64,000 nucleotides of DNA from Pelagibacterium limicola (GTDB lineage Bacteria; Pseudomonadota; Alphaproteobacteria; Rhizobiales; Devosiaceae). The first letter of the stretch is position 1. The number at the start of each line of letters is the position of its first letter. Shown piece by piece: positions 34,676 through 43,681 of the stretch. The stretch covers positions 20,156-84,155 of the forward strand of contig NZ_JADQDB010000012.1 of the NCBI RefSeq assembly GCF_015694405.1, in the 5' to 3' direction. A program made the position numbers and the translations under genes. The notes beneath the pieces were generated by a model that was given only the letters and a program-made list of their open reading frames with translations, ran no database searches and was not told the DNA's origin.

Positions 34676-35845
34676 TTATGCGCCCTGCCCGGAAAGTTGC
34701 TTGATCTGTTCGGTGTCAAGCCCGATACCTGACAGAATATCGATCGTGTCCGCACCGGGCGCCCGGCCCAGATTGGCGATTCTCGTCTCACCGCCTACGC
34801 GGACCGGTTGACCCAACTGGCGTATCGCGCGTCCATCCGATCCTGGATGCGAGATCACCATCCCGCGTGCTTGGTTGTGAGGGTCGGTGAGCGCTTCGGC
34901 TACCGAAAGCACCGGGGCGAACTGGGTGCCCGCGGCTCCCAAAATTTCGAGCCATTCTGCTCGATCTTTCGAGGCGAAAATCTCTTCGAGCGCGCTCCGG
35001 ATTTCGGCACGCCGCTCGGTGTTGTGCTGCTCGGGTATAAGATCGGAACGCCCCACGGCCTCGCAGAACTTTGCCCAATAGCGCGGCTCCATATCGGTGG
35101 TACAAAGGAAGGAGCCATCCCGAGTTTTCCAAAGCCCCATGTCCGCGCGGCGCGACCCACGAGGGGGAATTTGAGAAACGTCGGGATGGCGGGAGAGTAC
35201 ATTAACCAGCAGGCTCATTGCGCAGTCGCTCATGGCCACATCCAAATGCTGGCCATGCCCGGTCATTTCGCGCGCGCGCAAGGCCGCGAGTATGGCAAAC
35301 GCAGCGTGCGTCCCGGTGATCACGTCGGCGGCAGGAATACCGGCGAAGTTCGGGGCCTCGGGATCTTCGCCGACACGCGACTGCACTCCCGCGATTGAAA
35401 GGGCGATAGGGTCGTGACCGGGCTTGTCTCGGTAAGGCCCCGATTGCCCGCACAACGTCAGTGAGGCATAGATCAGACGCGAATTGTCGGCGCTTAATGC
35501 GTCGTATCCCAACCCCAGTGACGCGAGAACTCCCGGACGATAATCCTCGACCACGATATCGGCTGTCGCGACCAGCGCCTTGATTGCTTCGAGCGCCTTG
35601 TCATCCCCGATTTCAAGCATGATGGAACGCTTATTGCGTGCCAGAATGTCGGTCTCGCGCAAGCGAAGGCGTTCCTGGTCCGAGAGCCTATCCCAACCAA
35701 AGACTTTCGCCTGTTTGGCGATTTCACGCGGGTTCTCGATGCGGATAACGTCCGCGCCCATATCGGCCAATAACCACGTACAATACGGACCCGGCAGGAA
35801 CTTGGAAAAGTCAATGACGCTCAGGCCTTCAAGCGGCAAGCTCAT
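34676..35845 (-). CDS. class III CoA-transferase (CaiB/BaiF family) A
   Basis: 389 residues. N-terminal VIDFSKFLPGPYCTWLLADMG and IRIENP, then the catalytic Asp in GHGQHLDVAMSD near residue 190. Family III enzymes pass CoA between carboxylic acids through an aspartyl-CoA-type intermediate. ATG 35845 overlaps the stop of the next upstream gene (ATGA). Third of three consecutive CoA-transferases in the operon. Confidence 0.9.
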   Translation of the reverse strand: MSLPLEGLSVIDFSKFLPGPYCTWLLADMGADVIRIENPREIAKQAKVFGWDRLSDQERLRLRETDILARNKRSIMLEIGDDKALEAIKALVATADIVVEDYRPGVLASLGLGYDALSADNSRLIYASLTLCGQSGPYRDKPGHDPIALSIAGVQSRVGEDPEAPNFAGIPAADVITGTHAAFAILAALRAREMTGHGQHLDVAMSDCAMSLLVNVLSRHPDVSQIPPRGSRRADMGLWKTRDGSFLCTTDMEPRYWAKFCEAVGRSDLIPEQHNTERRAEIRSALEEIFASKDRAEWLEILGAAGTQFAPVLSVAEALTDPHNQARGMVISHPGSDGRAIRQLGQPVRVGGETRIANLGRAPGADTIDILSGIGLDTEQIKQLSGQGA

Positions 35846-36936
35846 CGCCCCCCCCATCCTTCAAACTGCGATGCGGGAATCGGGGCCTTCAAGACACGTT
35901 CCGACCCATCCATGGCGTCACAATGAAACATCGGGCCAGGTAGATTGATCACCTTGCCGGTCTGCTCGTCAGTTACAGGCACAAACAGCCCGCGCACCTT
36001 GAGATGCTCGCTTTCGCGCACGTCACGCGGCTCGGCAATTACGGAAAGTCCCCAGCCCTTCTCAAGCGACCAGGCGCCAAGTTGCTGCCTTGTGTTTTCC
36101 GCAAAGAATGCGCCAACAATCGCTTGCCAGCGCTCGATCGTTTCCTGGGGCGTGTCGGCAACAAGGGTATTGTCCCAATCAATGTCGCTTAGCTCGCCTG
36201 AGCAGCCTTGGTCGGCCATTACCGAAACCAAGGCTCGCATCATCGAGGGGTTGTCGATCATGGACCAGGTAACGTGCCCGTCCTTGCATGGCCAGATCTG
36301 GCGCACACCGGACTTCCCCCGCACCAGCATGTTGCCTTGGCGGCGACCGATTCGGCCGGTCCATTCATACATGACCGCTTCGCGATAATTGGCAAGCGTC
36401 GCGCTCTGGAACGCCGAAAGACTCGCCTGCTGGCCGTGGCCCGTAGCGCGGCGAGCATACAGCGCCAGAAGAGCAGCGGTGGCGGCCTGAATTCCCGTCA
36501 GCACATAAGCTTGCCGGCCTGGAAACTTGAGCGGAGGACTTTGCGGATCACCTGTCACGTGCATGAGCCCGGAGAGTGCAAATAGCGTTAGATCTGTTGC
36601 CGGGCGCCGGGCGTAAGGACCTTCGCTCGAAAACGGGGTAACCAGAACATGAATGGTTTCCGGGTTGCCGCTCAGCGCCTCGGCAAGGCCGAACTTGTCT
36701 CCCAGCCGCTGTCCATCGAGAACGATGTCGGCTTGTCGTGCCAGGGCCACAATGGCATCCCGGGAGTCGGCATTTATGCGCGTCTTGCCGTGATGGATAG
36801 CAATGTCGGCCTCCGGTCGACTTCCGCTCACCGAAACGGAAACGACGTCGGCCCCCATCTCGGACAGCATCCGGCCCCCGAAATCGGTCAACCCGTCCGC
36901 AATTTCCAGAACCCTGATTCCCTCGAGCAGATTCAT
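35842..36936 (-). CDS. class III CoA-transferase-like protein B, catalytic Asp missing
   Basis: 364 residues of the CaiB/BaiF fold, shorter than its neighbours at the N-terminal nucleotide region. In the segment that normally reads GQ-x-x-D the sequence is GHGQQASLSAF, with S172 at the place of the catalytic Asp. The neighbouring protein C keeps the Asp. It may be the non-catalytic half of a heteromeric transferase, comparable to two-subunit class III enzymes such as BbsEF, or it may have lost activity. Overlaps both neighbours by four bases. Confidence 0.82.
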   Translation of the reverse strand: MNLLEGIRVLEIADGLTDFGGRMLSEMGADVVSVSVSGSRPEADIAIHHGKTRINADSRDAIVALARQADIVLDGQRLGDKFGLAEALSGNPETIHVLVTPFSSEGPYARRPATDLTLFALSGLMHVTGDPQSPPLKFPGRQAYVLTGIQAATAALLALYARRATGHGQQASLSAFQSATLANYREAVMYEWTGRIGRRQGNMLVRGKSGVRQIWPCKDGHVTWSMIDNPSMMRALVSVMADQGCSGELSDIDWDNTLVADTPQETIERWQAIVGAFFAENTRQQLGAWSLEKGWGLSVIAEPRDVRESEHLKVRGLFVPVTDEQTGKVINLPGPMFHCDAMDGSERVLKAPIPASQFEGWGGR

Positions 36937-38075
36937 GCCAGGGTTCCCTCGGCAATGAGGGACTCAATCTCGGATCCATCCAGCCCGAGCATTTCGACAA
37001 ACACTTCGCGATTATTTGCCCCGAGGAGAGGGGATGGCCCCACGGACCAGGGAGTTCTGGAAAGCCTGTAGGGCGGAGCCGGCATATTGGCTTTTCCCAA
37101 TATGGCGTGATCGGGATTTTGAAAGTGGCCTGCGGCGATCAGCTCGGCATTATCCTTGATTTCGCGACCGTCCAGAACCGGCCCCGCGGGAACCCCGACT
37201 GCCGAAAGGCGATCGAACAGCGCGAACTTGTCAAAAGTGGCGGTGGCTGAAGCAATCGCCGCCGGGCTCAGCTGATCTGCGGCAATGCCGAGTGCGCTTT
37301 CAAGCGCACGGGCCTGCACATCCGTCTCGACAGCAATTGCTATCCACTGATCCTCGCCAAAGGTTGGAAAGACCCCATGGACAAGAAATGCAGGATCGTC
37401 ATTGCCGTTCTTTAGCGGATTGTCCTGGGCGTAAAGATCGCCAATGACCTGCACCATCGGCTCGATCTGGGAAACGTCGAGATGCTGCCCCTGCCCCGTT
37501 CGCGATCGGAATTCTAGCGCGCCAAGGATAGCAACTGTCAAAAACATTGGCGCAACGACATCGCCATAGGCCAGCGGCGGCATATGGGGATCGCTGTTGG
37601 GATAACCTGTAAGAGCAGCGTGACCAGAGTGGGCGGCAGCGGAATTTCCGTAGCCTCGAAATCCGGCCATCGGCCCCGTCTTGCCGGCGACTGATACGCT
37701 GGCAAGAATGATGTCTGACTTGATGGCCTTAAGCGCTGCGTAGTCGAGCCCGATCCGCTCCATGAAACCCGGTCCGAAATTTTCGACGACCACGTCGGCC
37801 CACCCGACCAGCTTTTTGGCAATTTCGACACCGCGCCGGTCGCCCAGGTTGATGGTTACCGATTTTTTGGAGGTGTTGGTCTGGGCAAAAAACGCCGAGC
37901 CATCGACATCGCTTGGATCGCCCGCGAAAGGAGGAGAACGACGTCCGAGATCGAGACGTTTGTGCGATTCAATCTTGATCACGGTCGCACCGTTGTCCGC
38001 CAGGTCCTTGGTCGCCCGCGGACCGGCTCCAACCCAGGAGAAATCGGCGATTTTCAAGCCGTCCAGCGCGCCCAT
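36933..38075 (-). CDS. class III CoA-transferase (CaiB/BaiF family) C
   Basis: 380 residues; IADFSWVGAGPRATKDLADNG at the start, IKIESHKR, and the catalytic Asp in GQGQHLDVSQIEP. First gene of the operon 38075 to 30512. The MarR-type operator 38134-38150 is 59 bases upstream of its start, in the right place for a promoter. Overlap with protein B (ATGA) suggests the two are made in equal amounts. Confidence 0.9.
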   Translation of the reverse strand: MGALDGLKIADFSWVGAGPRATKDLADNGATVIKIESHKRLDLGRRSPPFAGDPSDVDGSAFFAQTNTSKKSVTINLGDRRGVEIAKKLVGWADVVVENFGPGFMERIGLDYAALKAIKSDIILASVSVAGKTGPMAGFRGYGNSAAAHSGHAALTGYPNSDPHMPPLAYGDVVAPMFLTVAILGALEFRSRTGQGQHLDVSQIEPMVQVIGDLYAQDNPLKNGNDDPAFLVHGVFPTFGEDQWIAIAVETDVQARALESALGIAADQLSPAAIASATATFDKFALFDRLSAVGVPAGPVLDGREIKDNAELIAAGHFQNPDHAILGKANMPAPPYRLSRTPWSVGPSPLLGANNREVFVEMLGLDGSEIESLIAEGTLA

Positions 38076-38133
38076 CCGGCACCTCCACTTTTATCGCCAG
38101 CGTCAGAGCGCCAATCATATTATCTAGAATAAT

Positions 38134-38150
38134 AGTTCAGTAAGTGAACT
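38134..38150. promoter_or_regulatory. MarR-type operator copy 1
   Basis: AGTTCAGTAAGTGAACT, inverted repeat AGTTCA/TGAACT with a five-base centre. Located between the dehydratase-like gene and the CoA-transferase/TRAP operon. Identical arms occur at 40590 and 41245. Confidence 0.82.
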
Positions 38151-38153
38151 AAG

Positions 38154-39428
38154 TCAATTCTTTTCCGCCAGCACAGCATCGAGCACAGGCGAAATCCGCC
38201 CGACCATGGCCTCGCGATCCCAGCGGCGTCGGTCGACCATGTCCGACCACACCTCGATGACGCGTATGCCGGCCTCTTCGAGCGCCTTTTTCGCAAACAG
38301 CGACCCATGTCCGGAAAATCGGTCGTGCTCGGGAATCAACATCAATGCGACGTCGATCCGGTATTTCCTGGCCTGCTCGACCATCCACGCATTGATCCAA
38401 GGGGGTTGGTGGAGTTGCTCGTTCATTGCCGACACTCGGGCTGCGAGCGCGCGAAGCGGATCGCCGTGATCTTTCCGGATATATCCGTCAGCTGCGAAAG
38501 GCAGGTACATTGACCAAGCGAATACCGCGCCATGGCTGTCCTCGAACGCCGAGTAAAAGCTCGTGTCGAACCATAGCCCTGCGCCGATCCACATCATGCG
38601 GATCTTTTCGTTCTCGACCACCGCTTGCCCGGAAATAACCCGCTCCTCCAATTCGTCTCGAAAACGCGTGGCATGTTCGATGGCCCAGCCCGAACCGCGA
38701 TGCCACTGGGGGATCATCACATTGGGGATCTGTTCGGAAATGCGGATCGGGCAGCGGGGCGCGTTTGCAATGAGATCGCTGGCCTGCTCAAAAATCTGTT
38801 CCTGGGCGTTTATCGCTTCCATGTATTGGGAGAAGCTTTGCCTGTCGAACCCCGCGCCCGTCACCGCTTCGAGTCGATCGATCAGCATTTCGAACTCGGC
38901 GACCATGAGATCAAGCCGGTCGCTGCCATAGAGCGTTTCCCAATCTTCGCGCGCCAACTCCCACCATCGGGGATGAGGGTTCGGCACCCCGGGAGAGGAT
39001 AAAAGCACCAAAGGAGCGCCTGTCTTTTCTGCCCAAAGACCGAAGATTTTCTGATGATCGTCAGCGCTTTGACGCGCACACAAAATGGCGGGTCTGGGCA
39101 GACCGCCCCAAGGCTGACGATCGACATTCCCCTCAAGTTCGGCAATCAGAGGCAAGCTCGAATACCGGGCCAGTCGGTCGTGAAAACCCAACTCTACCAT
39201 ATGATCGAAATAGAATTCCGAAAGCTGCTTGGCCGAGATGATCGCGGACCACCACTGGTTGGTCACGATAGGCAACCCGATATGATGGAAAAGCTCGTGC
39301 GGGGTATCGGCATTGACGAAGGCGTATCGAGCGCCCGAGGTGATCTGCGCACGCAACCCCTTGGCCCATTGCCGTTGATAGTCCGTTGCGATTGCGCTCG
39401 ATTGGAGGGGTTCATAGGTCGGAGTCAT
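38154..39428 (-). CDS. 2-hydroxyacyl-CoA dehydratase/benzoyl-CoA reductase-like subunit, cysteine-poor
   Basis: 424 residues from ATG 39428. The fold is recognised by HELFHHIGLPIVTNQWWSA near residue 44, EFYFDHMVELGFHDRL near 71, IRMMWIGAGLWF near 280 and the C-terminal DMVDRRRWDREA segment. In active family members three Cys hold a [4Fe-4S] cluster and the first lies just before the P-x-E-L motif; here that place reads VNADTPHEL. Only two Cys exist in the whole protein (C118, C227). It overlaps the partner subunit by one base (TGATG). Activity by the usual ATP-driven radical route is doubtful. Confidence 0.78.
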   Translation of the reverse strand: MTPTYEPLQSSAIATDYQRQWAKGLRAQITSGARYAFVNADTPHELFHHIGLPIVTNQWWSAIISAKQLSEFYFDHMVELGFHDRLARYSSLPLIAELEGNVDRQPWGGLPRPAILCARQSADDHQKIFGLWAEKTGAPLVLLSSPGVPNPHPRWWELAREDWETLYGSDRLDLMVAEFEMLIDRLEAVTGAGFDRQSFSQYMEAINAQEQIFEQASDLIANAPRCPIRISEQIPNVMIPQWHRGSGWAIEHATRFRDELEERVISGQAVVENEKIRMMWIGAGLWFDTSFYSAFEDSHGAVFAWSMYLPFAADGYIRKDHGDPLRALAARVSAMNEQLHQPPWINAWMVEQARKYRIDVALMLIPEHDRFSGHGSLFAKKALEEAGIRVIEVWSDMVDRRRWDREAMVGRISPVLDAVLAEKN

Positions 39429-40570
39429 CAGAAACCCTCCAGACTTGCAGCAATAGCCTTCAAGGACTCTGCCAGCCATTGCTCGTCAGGCTCCGGATCG
39501 CGGAAACCGAGATTGATAAATCTCGTTCCACATCGTTCCAACTGCGCAGCCAGGCTGGGAATCTCCCAGCCGAATGTGTCGTCAGTCTGGGCAAGCTGGC
39601 ACACCACGATATCGCAGCGCGCGGTTGTCAGAGCCTCAACCAAAGCGGTGCGATGAAGGCTCGCAGGGGTGATCCGGGGACAGAAGGGATCCGCAGCCAA
39701 AGCGGCGAGGATGGCGTCGATCTCTTCCGCTCCAGCCAAATCGAGCGGCCACATCTGCCCCCAGGGCTGAAGGTCGCAGACAACCGGACCGATACTCTCG
39801 AGCATTTCATAGGTCGCGGTCGAAGCTAAAGCTGACCCCACCAGCCCGATGCGACAACCGCTCGCAGGCGATCGCACCTTGACGCCCTGGGCGCGTTCGA
39901 GCAAATCGGCATGCTCGGAGGCAGACATGAACCTTCCCGCGTTGCGCCATCGCATGGCGGTTCCCCCGGACATCGTATTACCAACAGTTTCCTGAAGGGC
40001 GCCCAATAAACGCGATTGACGAGCCTGCTGCTGGCCAGCATGAGCGAGCGCCAGAGAATCGGGAGGCGTCAATCCAATTTCTTTCAGAAACCCAAATAGT
40101 CGGTCGGCCTGCCTGCGGTTGAAATCGCGTACAGGCACTGAGTCGGTATGCACGAGATTCCAAAGGAACAGAGGCGGCACACCCTTGTCGGCCTGCCCTT
40201 GGCGAACCCATTCGGTGGCGTATTGATAGGCAATCAGTGCAGATGCGTCGTCGCGAGGGAATATAATTGCGCGATAGGGCGAAAACGCACCGTCAAACAG
40301 CCTTCTGAGAAACCGACGGACTTCCGCGTCCACAAATGGTTCGATCACCTCGTCAATCGGAGAACGCTGCCCTCCAGCGTTTTGGCGAGACCCCATCGCA
40401 AGTTGCACCGGGATCGCACCAGCCGCTTCTATAAGAACCTCGGGCGCGCAATTGCCAAACACGCCAACGCAAGGGGCGCCATGGCGCCCCGCATAAAGAT
40501 CGCGCTGGTCGAAAGCATCTGATAGCGCTACCGCGGCACCGCTCGCGTCTGGGGTTACTATAACGGGCAA
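39428..40570 (-). CDS. 2-hydroxyacyl-CoA dehydratase-like partner subunit
   Basis: 380 residues. The first ligand region is kept (C41 in FGNCAPEVLIEAAGAIPVQL), but the middle ligand region reads FPRDDASALIAY without Cys. Other Cys cluster near the C-terminus (ARCDIVVCQLAQ). With the following gene it resembles the alpha/beta pair of HgdAB, HadBC or FldBC. In those systems a class III CoA-transferase (FldA, HadA) is encoded beside the dehydratase, as here, but the activator ATPase (FldI, HadI, HgdC) is not in this window. Preceded by operator copy 2, 20 bases upstream. Confidence 0.8.
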   Translation of the reverse strand: MPVIVTPDASGAAVALSDAFDQRDLYAGRHGAPCVGVFGNCAPEVLIEAAGAIPVQLAMGSRQNAGGQRSPIDEVIEPFVDAEVRRFLRRLFDGAFSPYRAIIFPRDDASALIAYQYATEWVRQGQADKGVPPLFLWNLVHTDSVPVRDFNRRQADRLFGFLKEIGLTPPDSLALAHAGQQQARQSRLLGALQETVGNTMSGGTAMRWRNAGRFMSASEHADLLERAQGVKVRSPASGCRIGLVGSALASTATYEMLESIGPVVCDLQPWGQMWPLDLAGAEEIDAILAALAADPFCPRITPASLHRTALVEALTTARCDIVVCQLAQTDDTFGWEIPSLAAQLERCGTRFINLGFRDPEPDEQWLAESLKAIAASLEGF

Positions 40571-40589
40571 TACATCCTCCCTGCCTTAT

Positions 40590-40606
40590 AGTTCATTTTA
40601 TGAACT
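40590..40606. promoter_or_regulatory. MarR-type operator copy 2
   Basis: AGTTCATTTTATGAACT, AGTTCA/TGAACT with a five-base centre, between the divergent dehydratase-like genes and the MarR gene. It can control both. Confidence 0.85.
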
Positions 40607-40697
40607 ATCGTGAATGCCGTCAAGCAGTCCGGAAGCAGGTTTGACAGCCCAGCATGCGCACGGTACTCACCGGTGACCGACTGCAAGGGGCAAGGCG

Positions 40698-41219
40698 ATG
40701 ACCAACGGCGTGCCGGCCGACCGGACAGATACTGTTACGCTAGGGCCCTTGCGCGAGAACCTACCCTTTCTCACACGAGCGCTGCGGGCCTATATCCGGG
40801 CTGAAAACGCCGAATTCTTTGCCGAATTCGAAGCCGAGCAGGGCGAAATCGTTGTCTTGAGCGTCATCGGGCTCAATCCGGGCATCTCCCAGAACGATCT
40901 AGCAGCAATCCTTGTCTTCAAGAAATCCGCCATCACCAAGCTCGTCAAGGAACTTGAAGCGCGCGGACTCGTGGAACGTGCCAAGGTTGCCGCTGACAAG
41001 CGCTACAATGCATTGAAACTCACGGAAGTCGGCGAGGCGAAATACAAAGCCATGGGGGATCGTATGGTAGCCCAACACGCTGCCTTTCTTGAGCCTTTTG
41101 ATGAATCCGAGCGAGCGACGCTTTTTGCCTTGCTTAATCGGCTTTACGCCCATTTCGGGGAACGCCATGCAAAGCGGACCGGCACCAGCAGCGCAATCGT
41201 CGGCTCCGCAGACGACTGA
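40698..41219 (+). CDS. MarR-family transcriptional regulator
   Basis: 173 residues, winged-helix MarR type: ILSVIG-like helix, then LNPGISQNDLAAILVFKKSAITKLVKELEARG (recognition helix near residue 75) and wing residues R94 and AADKRYNALKLTEVG near 96. Placed between the divergent units it should regulate; three AGTTCA-N5-TGAACT sites at 38134, 40590 and 41245 are its probable targets. Ligand most likely the acid or acyl-CoA handled by the pathway. Confidence 0.9.
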   Translation: MTNGVPADRTDTVTLGPLRENLPFLTRALRAYIRAENAEFFAEFEAEQGEIVVLSVIGLNPGISQNDLAAILVFKKSAITKLVKELEARGLVERAKVAADKRYNALKLTEVGEAKYKAMGDRMVAQHAAFLEPFDESERATLFALLNRLYAHFGERHAKRTGTSSAIVGSADD

Positions 41220-41224
41220 TCGTC

Positions 41225-41265
41225 TTGACATGCGAGTCTTTATTAGTTCATTAAATGAACTAATA
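41225..41265 (+). promoter_or_regulatory. promoter with MarR-type operator copy 3
   Basis: A consensus -35 TTGACA at 41225-41230 is followed by the operator AGTTCATTAAATGAACT (41245-41261), whose arms extend to 12 bp on each side (41241-41252 and 41254-41265) around a single central base. The operator covers the expected -10 region, so binding would block RNA polymerase. The strongest of the three sites. Confidence 0.85.
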
Positions 41266-41281
41266 AAGGGAGGACACATCT

Positions 41282-42451
41282 TTGGCACAGCCCCTTGCCG
41301 GTGTTCGCATCGCCGATTTCAGCCATGTTATTGCTGGACCGCTCGCCACCCATTTCCTGTGCCTACTGGGCGCAGAAGTGATCAAGATCGAACCGCCCAG
41401 TGGCGATGTGTTGCGCAATTATACCCAGAATAAGCGGTTGCGGGGCATGGCAGAGCCGTTTATCGGCGCCAATGCTGGAAAAAAATCTGTCGTGCTCGAT
41501 CTCAAGTCCGATTTCGGGAAACATGCGGCACGCAAACTGATCGAATCCTCGGACATCCTTGTCGAAAATTTCCGGCCCGGGGTCATCTCCCGGCTCGGGC
41601 TCGGCTATGAAGATCTAAGCCAGATCAATCCTCATCTCATCTTTTGTTCGATTTCGGGGTATGGGCAGTTCGGACCGATGCGCGATTATCCCGCCATCGA
41701 CCAGATCATCCAGAGCGTATCGGGCCTGATGGGGCTTTCAGGCGAACCAGGATCCTCGCCGATGCGGGTGGGATTTCCCATAGTGGATACCTACAGCGCG
41801 CTTCTGGCCGCCTTCGCCATCCAGTCCGCTTATGTCCAACGCGAGCGCGACCCTGCGAGGGCCGGCCAGTATATCGACATGTCCATGCTCGATGCCTCGC
41901 TCGTCATGATGGCCTCAGTTATCAACCCGCTCGTGATATCGGGTACCGAGCCACGTCGAACGGGAAATCGTGGCTTTTCGCTTGCCCCCACAGCCGACAC
42001 ATTCGAAACGGCAGAGAACGCAGTGACCATTGGCGCCGTGCAACAGAACCAGTACGAGCGCTTGTGCATGGCGCTTGAACGCCCCGACCTTCTGAGTGAC
42101 CCGCGTTTTTCCGACCCCGACGCCCGAATGGCGCACGACAAGGAACTTCAGGGTGAGCTGGCAAAGACATTTAAGACCCGCACCGCGCTCGAATGGGAGT
42201 CGATCCTTTCACAAGCCGGGGTTCCCGCTGGTGCGGTGAGACCGGTGAAAGATGTGCTCGAACTTGCCCAACTGGAAGGGCGCGGCCTCAAGCTGGAAAT
42301 CGATGTTCCAAATCCCGCTGTTGGACGCACGTCCATCCTCAATGCAGGGTTTCGGTTCGCCCATGACGGTCCGGGTGTTTCTGCCCCGCCCCCACTATTG
42401 GGCGAGCACACCGAGCAGATCCTGGCCGAACTGGGCCTCATGCCCTCATAG
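41282..42451 (+). CDS. class III CoA-transferase (CaiB/BaiF family) D
   Basis: 389 residues from a TTG start with a GGGAGG site at 41268-41273. IADFSHVIAGPLATHFLCLLG at the N-terminus, VIKIEPPSGD, and the catalytic Asp in GQYIDMSMLDAS near residue 199. Resembles formyl-CoA/succinyl-CoA transferases in length. It forms a single-gene unit under its own MarR-controlled promoter, opposite to the other three CoA-transferases. Confidence 0.9.
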   Translation: MAQPLAGVRIADFSHVIAGPLATHFLCLLGAEVIKIEPPSGDVLRNYTQNKRLRGMAEPFIGANAGKKSVVLDLKSDFGKHAARKLIESSDILVENFRPGVISRLGLGYEDLSQINPHLIFCSISGYGQFGPMRDYPAIDQIIQSVSGLMGLSGEPGSSPMRVGFPIVDTYSALLAAFAIQSAYVQRERDPARAGQYIDMSMLDASLVMMASVINPLVISGTEPRRTGNRGFSLAPTADTFETAENAVTIGAVQQNQYERLCMALERPDLLSDPRFSDPDARMAHDKELQGELAKTFKTRTALEWESILSQAGVPAGAVRPVKDVLELAQLEGRGLKLEIDVPNPAVGRTSILNAGFRFAHDGPGVSAPPPLLGEHTEQILAELGLMPS

Positions 42452-42829
42452 CCTCCGCTGGCAGCGGAATAACGCCGAGCGGCGCCGTGCTTCGCGATCT
42501 TCTTGGATGAACGAGCGTTCTCGTCAAATACACATCATTCGGCAAAAACCAGGGCCTCCCCTTTTTTACACTCACCGCCATTAGGGATGCGCGTTCGGCA
42601 ACTAGGCCGATAGAGGGTCGGTCAGCGAACTGTCGAGCGCCGCACTGGTGTCCACGGGGAAATGCTGAGGCGGATTCGAGTCTGACTGGTTCTAGTTAGG
42701 ACGACGCCGTTCCGTTGCCGACGTCCTTGCGGTCGCTCTTGCCCAATAGGCGAAATGCCACGGCCTTCCATTCACTGTGGCGGCACTGGCCGCACGCATT
42801 GCATTCGAAAGAGATCTATCTGGGAGGAG
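42452..42829. other. 378-base gap without a supported gene
   Basis: Follows the CoA-transferase and begins the island-like stretch. Short open frames run into the GFA gene on the other strand and show no known domain. No clear terminator or RNA was recognised. Confidence 0.4.
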
Positions 42830-43273
42830 TTAACTGGTCCCGCGAGGTCCAATATGGTCAGGAGCCACTGTGCCGCCTTTCCGGCTTGTCGCATAGCGCG
42901 GCAAATTGTCGTGAACTTCAAACCATGCCAGCTTTTCGCTTTCGAAAACATGACATGTCGGTTCTACGCTATTTGGGTCTAACAGACTGGCGGCATAAAG
43001 GTGAATCTCCCCTGGCATTTTCTCACTCTCATAGCTTAGCGGCGTACCGCAACTTGGGCAGAACCTCCGTACAACACCAGGCGACGACTCATATTTCGCA
43101 GGCTGACCACGCGAGAACGCGAAATTTGAAAATGGAACCGAAATCCATGTAGTCATCGGGGAGGAGGTGGCCCGTCGACACGTCTCGCAATGGCAGTTGA
43201 TAATCCAATTTACAGAACCGTTATATTCAAACCCTATACATCCACAAAGGCATCTTCCCTCGACTTTACTCAT
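42830..43273 (-). CDS. GFA/CENP-V domain protein
   Basis: 147 residues from ATG 43273 (an ATG at 43285 would add four). It has the zinc ligands of the GFA family: CLC near residue 8, CHCETC near 27 and CPSC near 72, plus the IHLYAASLLD segment. The family includes a protein once called glutathione-dependent formaldehyde-activating enzyme; most members have unknown substrates. Stands alone. Confidence 0.88.
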   Translation of the reverse strand: MSKVEGRCLCGCIGFEYNGSVNWIINCHCETCRRATSSPMTTWISVPFSNFAFSRGQPAKYESSPGVVRRFCPSCGTPLSYESEKMPGEIHLYAASLLDPNSVEPTCHVFESEKLAWFEVHDNLPRYATSRKGGTVAPDHIGPRGTS

Positions 43274-43681
43274 GACAGCACTCACTCAAAGACGTACATT
43301 TTTTGTCAATTCAAATTCCACATGAAGCAGATTCATACTACCTTAAATCTCAATGAAAGGTATGCCTAGATTCGCACGGAAGCTTTCGACAGCAGGCATC
43401 AATAAGCCGTCCGGAAGCTATCCACGCTTGCGGGTGTTCCGCGAAGGATGTCTCGCCCCCTATGCAACGGCAAATCGGACGTCGAAACGCTCACCCGGTT
43501 CTGGGACGACACTCGACTAGCTGACGTTAAGGAACCGGACTCATGTTGGTCGTTCAGCCAGATCTCCAGCATGTGCGAAAACGGCCACTGTTTTGGAGCA
43601 TACTGATTGGTCGTTTTCGTCCTTGCCTTTAATAGAAACTCCCATTTGGCGGCCCGGTGAGCTCGGCGAATCAGCATATCG
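43274..43681. other. 408-base gap, composition less coding-like
   Basis: A 106-codon minus-strand frame (43399-43719) overlaps the end of the metal ATPase gene and has no recognisable domain; I do not call it. The 43280-43380 part is A+T-rich compared with the rest of the window, suggesting a promoter region for the GFA gene or foreign DNA. Confidence 0.4.
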
